Notes under the pieces: generated by a model
Databases searched by the model: none
The model's input: only the letters and a program-made list of their open reading frames with translations
Told to the model about the DNA's origin: nothing
NCBI GenBank assembly: GCA_029817715.1
Contig: JARUPY010000465.1
Span: 5,169,001-5,233,000, forward strand
From: Melastoma dodecandrum
Taxonomy: Eukaryota > Streptophyta > Magnoliopsida > Myrtales > Melastomataceae
Reading direction: 5' to 3'
DNA length: 64,000 bases
Shown here: positions 58,164 through 64,000 of the stretch, piece by piece
Position numbering within the stretch: position 1 is the stretch's first letter
Layout of the letters: each line of letters starts with the position of its first letter
Translations under genes and position numbers: made by a program

Positions 58164-59078
58164 GCCTGAAGGAATGCAGATGGCAAATTTATGGCAATGG
58201 TCTGTTCCATCACGCCTTTGGGAATGCCAGTGGTGGATATTCAATTATCTTCGAGCTGGACCGTGGCTGATCATTGCCAGTTGGAGATTCTAATTCATGG
58301 CGCATCTCGAGGGAGCCTCGCAGATGTAGTCCAATCCGGCAAATCTTTGTTTTCATGAAAGCAGCCTGTTTAAAGGCAAATGACGTTGTATGTTTGGTGC
58401 CGGACAGTGCTGGAGTTGCAGACAAACCACAACGTCCAAGCGCTAACCTTGCAAAAGCGCAGCACTAGGCATGCATCGACCTGTGGTGTTTCTGCTGACT
58501 TTTGCCTGAGCCTCGGAAATATGAATATTCAGGAATTTAGATTCCTTTGTAAAAACCCAGTCTGTTATTTATACCCCTTAATACTACCATCAAGTCATTC
58601 TGTCTCTAATTATTTTTCAACCTGTCTCCATACGCTTGACATAGTTGTGAAGAGGGTTTGTATTTATGCCATTTGGAATTGTGGGGCTCACAGACAAGTC
58701 ATCTGCTGTCTTCAACAGTGCCATGCCACGGTCCCCAGCAATTGGATCACTATTGCTACTTGATCATGATTTCCCCATGCAGATAAAGTAAAAAAGTGCT
58801 TGGCTGGGACAACAGAATGCTCTCACCTTCGACAGATGGAGTGCAACCTGCCTCCACGAAACATGTACTGACCGGTGAGGAGCATAAGCAAAAAGCCCTA
58901 CCCTGAACGCCTCTCTCTTTCTCCTTTTGTTACCTTTATGCTGTTCTCAGATGTTTCCGCTGAGATTTATAGTTTCTCCATCAATTTGGTTAGGAATCTT
59001 AAGTGGGAATTCAAGGGCCGTTTCCAAGGATGCTGACCCTTCTGCATCAGGTGTTAATTGCAACGTCTGCCCTTATCC

Positions 59079-59320
59079 ATGGCTTCACCAGGTTCCCTGC
59101 AAGGGTACCCAGTATACGGCACTCCCCCGCCTCCTCCGCCGCCTCCGCCCCCGCCCATGTTTGGCGATGTCACGCGCCTCCATCAAGGGCCCTGTCTGCC
59201 AAGACAGGTCGTTGCGTTGTTGCCAGTTCCCTCCTCCAGCTCCGTATGGTTATGATTACGGTTATGGCCCTCCGAATCCTCTTGGTTACAGCCCTCCTGA
59301 TACCTACCAACCCTGTGTAA
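59079..59320 (+). pseudogene. Pro/Tyr-rich protein fragment
   Basis: An ATG opens MASPGSLQGYPVYGTPPPPP with eleven prolines. After about 100 bp another frame carries FPPPAPYGYDYGYGPPNPLG and YSPPDTYQP. The two parts look like one Pro/Gly/Tyr-rich protein split by a frameshift. No plausible intron joins them (the only GT...AG pair is about 20 bp). Low-complexity coding potential makes this tentative. Confidence 0.3.
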
Positions 59321-59493
59321 GCCATAGTCGTCCTACAGTTGTCACCCAGGTAGCCATTTTTCACTGTCCATGTTTCTCATTGGCGTTCACCTGTGGTACA
59401 GGAACACAGAGAGAGTGAGTTGGTGTTTGGTTTAAGGATGGGTGGATGTGTTCGTACAATAGTATCGTAGATATGGCCTAATGAAAGAAAATC

Positions 59494-59698
59494 GAGTTTT
59501 GTTCCATATTTATGCAAAAATAATTTGTGAAATATGATAAATATTTTTAAAATTTTAAAAATAATGCCTCAAAATTAGAGTCTGATTTTCAAAATATAAG
59601 TCCAAAGTTCTTAGGGATGTTTTAAAAGTCGGACTTTCATCGATAAATCCGACTTCAAAGTATATTTTTAAAATTTCGAAACTATATTTCGCAAATTG
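59494..59698. mobile_element. Relic related to the intronic foldback MITE
   Basis: Starts GAGTTTTGTTC, like the right terminal repeat of the element at 52952-53493. It contains an inverted pair AAGTCGGACTTT / AATCCGACTTC (59626-59660), close to that element's internal motif. An AT-rich inverted repeat spans much of it. No second clean terminus or target duplication was found. Confidence 0.45.
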
Positions 59699-60174
59699 TC
59701 TCCTCACGCTGCCTTAAAATGATACAAAGCCCAGAGAAATAACATGGCCTTTCGGCTAATAGTTCATTTGCTGTGCTTTGATCCAGGCGTCTCAAATGGG
59801 CCATGTGTGGGCCCACAGAGGCCCAATAGTGAAGCCCATCAAGGCCCCAAGTTTTCTCCCCATGCATGCTAACTTCATTAGACAATGTTGCAGAAGTTAT
59901 ATTGCAAGGGGAAATTCCATCTACTCAAACTGAACCTTTATTTATGATGATATGATATGATGGAGTGGCGGGACACTACACTCGGATGAACTGTGGCCTC
60001 ACAACCATACATACAAAAATACTAACATTTTTATTCCCCCAAACGAAAGAAAGTAGGAAAAATCAGTACGAGCACAAACAGCAGAGTCTCTACCGACAGA
60101 TCTGAACAAATTCAATTTCTCATATGAACACTGTGGAACAACAACGCCAGCAGCGACCTGTGACTGTCATTTCC

Positions 60175-61062
60175 TTAAAGGCCGATTGCCATCAATGTCG
60201 CCAATCCGGACACCACGAGCTTAGCACGGGCATACCCACTTCCCGATAGGTCGTTGATCGGACCCGGTGCAGTATCGGGTGACAAAATTTCCGGAGATGG
60301 ACTGGGCGGGCTGGGGCTGCTGGGAAAGATCGTGGGGGATTCAGCTGGTGTGGCCGAGCTCGAGGGAATGCTAGCAGCCTCGGGTGTCGCAGCCGGTGCC
60401 GGAATTCCTGCTGCTGGTGCGGGACTTCCTGTCGCTGGTGCAGGACTCAATGGGGCTGGCGTGGGAGGAGAGCCAGCAGGTGGTGTAACTGGAGCCTGAG
60501 CCTCTGAAGGAGGACTAACCGGGGACAGGATGGCAGCCGGAGGAGTGGCAGACACGGTAGGTGGAGAACTCGGCGGAGACACGGAAGGCGAAGCCGAGGG
60601 GGTGACGGTGGGCGACGAACTTGATGGGGACACCGAAGGCGAAACAGAGGGCATGGTGGTGGGCGACGAACTTGATGGGGACACCGAAGGCGAAACAGAG
60701 GGCATGGCGGTGGGCGACGAACTTGATGGGGACACCGAAGGTGAAGCCGACGGGGTAGTGGCAGCGGCAGGAGTCGGAGGGGAGGAGACTGGAGATATGC
60801 TGGGAGTTGGGGAACCAGAAGAAGAAGAAGAAGATGTAGGAGGCTGAGAGGCGGGTGGAGTGCTCGAACCCGTCGGGAGAGCAACCGGGGAAACCGATGA
60901 CGAAGGAGGAGTGGACACTGAGGCAATGGTAGGCGACGATGACGAGGACGAGGCAGGTGAGGGGGAAGGCGCGATGCTACTTGAAGCACAATGCACGACG
61001 ACCCAACACGAACAGACCAACAGGAACCACGCCAGGATCCCAAGCTTCCCGAGCGGATGCAT
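60175..61062 (-). CDS. AGP: Classical arabinogalactan protein, GPI-anchored, 295 aa
   Basis: Extracellular proteoglycan backbone. Single exon. A signal peptide (LGILAWFLLVCSCWVVVHC, about residues 1-25) is followed by about 240 residues dominated by Ser, Pro, Ala and Thr with non-contiguous Pro ([22 protein letters not shown]), the pattern that is hydroxylated and O-glycosylated with arabinogalactan. The C-terminus (DLSGSG, then AKLVVSGLATLMAIGL) fits a GPI-anchor signal. The middle has a 17-aa repeat built on MPSVSPSVSPSSSSPT, from a 51-bp DNA repeat at about 60596-60749. The ATG at 61062 gives the signal peptide directly. No defects. Confidence 0.93.
   Translation of the reverse strand: MHPLGKLGILAWFLLVCSCWVVVHCASSSIAPSPSPASSSSSSPTIASVSTPPSSSVSPVALPTGSSTPPASQPPTSSSSSSGSPTPSISPVSSPPTPAAATTPSASPSVSPSSSSPTAMPSVSPSVSPSSSSPTTMPSVSPSVSPSSSSPTVTPSASPSVSPPSSPPTVSATPPAAILSPVSPPSEAQAPVTPPAGSPPTPAPLSPAPATGSPAPAAGIPAPAATPEAASIPSSSATPAESPTIFPSSPSPPSPSPEILSPDTAPGPINDLSGSGYARAKLVVSGLATLMAIGL
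60596..60749 (-). repeat. 51-bp tandem repeat inside the AGP gene
   Basis: Three near-identical in-frame units of 51 bp, each starting GGCATGGYGGTGGGCGACGA on the plus strand or a variant. The two central copies differ by only a few bases, so the repeat is recent or being homogenised. Confidence 0.85.
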
Positions 61063-63202
61063 CTTTCTTCTGCGGGGGAGGGAGTCGGAGGAAAGTTCGG
61101 AGGCTGTTCTGTCTGTCTGTCTGTCAGTCTTTCGTTGTCCGTTCGATCGAAGAGTTGCGAAGAGGAAAGGAATGGGATAAAAATGGTATTATAGCGATGA
61201 AGTGCGTTGTGTGACCGTTGGGTCGGATGAAGAGGAGGGGGGACGTGAACCGGTTACCGGGAAGGGGAACGGTGGGCCAAGTAGGGGGAGGTAGCCGTTT
61301 CCATGGAGGGACGCGCCGGTTTTTGTCGGTTCCTGTCCCTTAGTTTAGTTTAGGCAGTGATCCAGTACGTCTGCGTCGCACCGGTCCGACGGATGAATTG
61401 GTCTAATAAAAAGGGTTTTGTTGTATGGTGCTTTGCACCCGATAAGGAGCATTAAATACACATAATAGATTGTTTTAATTGGTCCACTTAAAATGTTAAT
61501 TAATGCTTAACTTTTTTTAATAAAAGAAAGGGCATCATTTTAATCTGATTTACCCTTACTAAAGTATATTATCGTTTTTGTACATCATTATTTAATTAAA
61601 TAACAAATTTTTTAAATTAACAATCTTAAAGGATCTTTATTAATTAGTAGTCTTAACAATACTTATTAATTAATAATCATAACGGATATTTTTTAGCACG
61701 ATGATAAATATATTCACAATAAATTTGTTCCGATTCTTCTTTATATTAAGTATTCTAAAATTTGGCCGTGTTTTACCAAAGTACATTATGTTTTATTTAT
61801 TTCTAAATGATTATGTTTGATTTCAATTAAACTCCTCGATAAGTCAAGATGGTTTTTTTCTTATTTTAACAACTATGTTTTTTAGTAAATTTTTATACAC
61901 CGTTTATTTTGTAAGTGAACTGAAGACATTTGTTTTTCATAAAAATTATGTAAATCGATTTTCCATGAGAAAAGAAATATAAAAGAAGATTTGTCAATAA
62001 AAAGAGGCATGAATTTTTTTTTATAATTGAAATAGTAGATGATGTTGTGTTTTTAATTAAAAGAATATATTTAATTATGTTTATTCATTTACTTTGCTTT
62101 TGTTTTACCACTATACCCTTTTTCTTAATTATTATTTTAAGTTAACCAATCAAAATAAATTAAACGATAAAAAAAACTCCTAGCAAGTATTTTTATGACT
62201 ACAACGAGAAAAACTACGACTGAGTTGAGATTCCTTGCTTATGTATCAAATTTATCCGATCCCGACAACGGGACACGGCTAACGTCCCCACGGGACGTCC
62301 CCCGTTATACTAATTTTTATCAATTTTTAGTACATCTGTACAAGTAAAATTAGTACAATTTAAATTAATGAAACATTACTAATCGAAATTAGTACAATGT
62401 ACAAACGTGTACTAGTACAGCGTTTGTACATTTATCTAATTAAAATAGTAAAAGTTTTGTACCAATTAATACAATTGTAGTATACGTTTATACATTGTAC
62501 TAATTTCGATTAGTAATATTTCAGTAATTACATTTGTACTAATTTCGTTTGTACAAATGTACTAAAAATTGATAAAAATTAGTACAGGTAACTTCCCCAC
62601 AAGAATTCTAAAATTGTACTAATTGGAACCGTAAAAGTTTTTGTACTAATTAGTACAATTGTAATTACTGAAACATTATTAATCAAAATTAGTACAATGT
62701 AAAAATGTGAATTAATACAACATTGTATATTGTCCTAATTAGAACAATTGTACCATTGATACAATTATAATTACTAAAATAGTATGACGTTTGTATATTG
62801 TCTTAATATAATTATAATTGTACTAATTTCGTTTATATAAATATAAAAAAATGTTAAAAATTAATACAACGAGGAGACGTCCTGTGGGGGACGTTAACCG
62901 CTTCCCCGACGACGTCTGCGGGCAGGCGGCCGTAAAGAAAGGGACAAAAAGAAGGAAGGAAAACGTGCCCGACACCCATGCGCACGTTAGCAAATTCATT
63001 CAAGAGAACGCTGGGAAATTCCTCAATGTGATTAGATTAGACTAGATTAGGGCTCTTCTTTTTCTTTTCCCCACCTAATCCTAATCCCTAAATTAAAGAT
63101 CCAGCAATTTTGGTCACTTTTGACCGGTAGCTGGAAGGAAAGAGCGCGGAAGGAAGACGACGACGACCACCCGGGAAGCAAAACCCTAGTCGCCGGTATC
63201 TG
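61063..63202. other. Intergenic, AGP promoter, AT-rich spacer and TIR element
   Basis: AGP 5' region to about 61350, then about 0.85 kb of AT-rich sequence without ORFs, then the inverted-repeat element listed separately. The last 150 bp, with a telo-box AAACCCTAG at 63181-63189, is the leader of the RNA-binding protein gene. Confidence 0.55.
62261..62915. mobile_element. Non-autonomous terminal-inverted-repeat element, about 655 bp
   Basis: The left end reads GGCTAACGTCCCCACGGGAC followed by GTCCCCCGTTATACTAATTTTTA. The complement of the right end reads GGTTAACGTCCCCCACAGGA followed by CGTCTCCTCGTTGTATTAATTTTTA. These are inverted repeats of about 50 bp ending in GC-rich tips. The interior is AT-rich and full of short direct and inverted GTACAAT / ATTAGTAC motifs, so it is self-complementary. 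It has no coding capacity. Exact edges and target duplication are unclear, so the superfamily is not assigned. Confidence 0.7.
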
Positions 63203-64000
63203 ATGGAGGAAGGCGATGGCGGAAGCGGCGATCCCATAGATCAGTTCCACCGCAACGAGGCGATCGCCGCCGTTGCCGACGACGGCATCCTCGGCGAGGA
63301 GCTGGAGGACGACGACTACGAGGATCTCTACAACGACGTCAATGTCGGGGAGAATTTCATCCAGACCATGAGGAACAACAACCCTGGAGGTGGCGGCGGC
63401 GGCGAGGATGCCTTCCAAGAAAAGAAGGTCTTTGATGCCCCGGCGCATGCCGCGCCATTGCCTCGTCCGCAGGAGTCGAATCAGGGGGTTACTATACCCG
63501 GGGTTAGTGGGAATGGTAATAGTGGCGGGGGTGTGTTTGGTGGCGATCCGGTCGGTCGGGGGTATCAGGATCAGGGGTTTAGGGGGAACGATGGGAAGGG
63601 GATCGTGGGATCGGGGCCTTCCGTTGGGCGTGGTGGTGGGGGGCTTAGGGTGGAATTAGGGCAGGGATCGGTTAAGGCTGAGAGTGGCCAGCAGGTCGGG
63701 GGAAGTAGGGTTGATGTTGGAGGGGTTCAAGGGTTTGGGCAGAATTCTAATTTAGGAGGAGTAGGAGGTGGTGCCAGCAGCGGTGGTGCTGGTATGGGGA
63801 ACATGGGTAATGTTGTGAGCCTCGGGAACGAGGGTTTTGGCCGACAGGGTGGTGGAGGGGACATGAATGGTGGCAATGGATTGGGTCATGCTCCGGGCAA
63901 TAGTAATATAGTTGCTGATCCTGGTGCTATGGGGATTATGGGGAGTGGCGGGGGAGCGAATAATGTGTCTGGAGTGGGAGGCGGAGGAGGCGGCGGCGGG
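63203..64000 (+). CDS. CPSF6/RRM-type glycine-rich RNA-binding protein, N-terminal part
   Basis: The frame opens with MEEGDGGSGDPIDQFHRNEA and continues AVADDGILGEELEDDDYEDL and YNDVNVGENFIQ, then a long Gly-rich region (VGGGASSGGAGMGNMGN). It is open through 266 codons to the window end. The acidic DDYEDLYNDVNVGEGF-type start is typical of plant CPSF6-like RRM proteins of the pre-mRNA 3'-end machinery; the RRM should lie beyond the window, so the call rests on the N-terminus. The ATG at 63203 is the first in frame and follows a telo-box leader. No intron is needed in the visible part. Confidence 0.75.
   Translation, partial: MEEGDGGSGDPIDQFHRNEAIAAVADDGILGEELEDDDYEDLYNDVNVGENFIQTMRNNNPGGGGGGEDAFQEKKVFDAPAHAAPLPRPQESNQGVTIPGVSGNGNSGGGVFGGDPVGRGYQDQGFRGNDGKGIVGSGPSVGRGGGGLRVELGQGSVKAESGQQVGGSRVDVGGVQGFGQNSNLGGVGGGASSGGAGMGNMGNVVSLGNEGFGRQGGGGDMNGGNGLGHAPGNSNIVADPGAMGIMGSGGGANNVSGVGGGGGGGG

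Larger units (their letters stand above)
58164..60174. other. Intergenic, methyltransferase 3' UTR and relics
   Basis: About the first 300 bp is probably 3' UTR. A Pro/Tyr-rich broken frame (59079-59320) and a foldback relic (59494-59698) are listed separately. A GGCCCA/TGGGCC cluster lies at 59799-59840 with no gene start nearby. The right end is AGP 3' UTR. Confidence 0.45.

Noticed and set aside
60254..60847. Plus-strand Gly/Glu/Asp-rich ORFs opposite the AGP gene
   Set aside because: They are antisense shadows of Ser/Pro/Thr codon repeats; the minus frame has a signal peptide and GPI signal.
1..64000. CRISPR arrays, bacterial operons or riboswitches
   Set aside because: The window is plant nuclear DNA with spliceosomal introns; no regularly spaced direct repeats of CRISPR type were seen.

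Overview
The window is nuclear DNA from a flowering plant. The evidence is intron-rich genes with short GT-AG introns (mostly about 70-250 nt) and plant-specific families: a kinesin-14 with a calponin-homology domain, a calcineurin B-like Ca2+ sensor, isoprenylated HMA-domain proteins, a NOI/RIN4-type peptide, a GBF-interacting protein, an oligopeptide transporter and a classical arabinogalactan protein. A Ty1-copia element and a degraded integrated caulimovirid are also present. I cannot fix the lineage; compact introns and GC-rich 5' exons are the only hints. All exon models were derived by hand from splice sites and reading-frame continuity. Coding phases close exactly in every multi-exon model given.

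Layout. 1-3700: 5' part of a Ty1-copia element on the minus strand (LTR, tRNA-Met PBS, gag, protease, integrase, start of RT), inserted into a subtilase pseudogene (3701-4752). 6027-7836: two tandem HMA/HIPP genes (minus). 10185-15501: KCH-type kinesin-14 (plus, 17 coding exons) with a textbook U12 AT-AC intron. 16894-19468: cytosolic HSP90 (plus). 20446-20672: minisatellite. 21873-23771: CBL2/3-type sensor (minus, 8 exons).

25240-33530: a nearly complete but inactivated endogenous pararetrovirus (minus). It carries a 35S-like TATA box, leader, PBS, coat-protein-like, movement-protein-like, protease/RT/RNase H and zinc-knuckle/Lys-rich regions.

34781-36537: CCDC22-like coiled-coil protein (plus). 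37154-41101: GIP1-like protein (minus, 9 exons). 42761-45563: oligopeptide transporter (minus, 7 exons). 48582-50177: NOI/RIN4-family peptide (minus). 51473-54002: uncharacterised nuclear-type protein (minus) whose first intron hosts a Mutator-like foldback element. It is divergent from 54207-58163, an organellar-type RsmB/NSUN rRNA m5C methyltransferase (plus, 16 exons). 60175-61062: arabinogalactan protein (minus). 62261-62915: second terminal-inverted-repeat element. 63203 to window end: start of a CPSF6/RRM-type glycine-rich RNA-binding protein (plus).

The host genes are unrelated housekeeping or signalling genes and form no pathway cluster. The most notable signals are the pararetrovirus with its coat-before-movement gene order and unusual post-RNase H zinc-knuckle region, the U12 intron, three predicted GC-AG introns, the TSD-flanked foldback element, and a possible frameshift rescued by an alternative splice acceptor in the uncharacterised gene.
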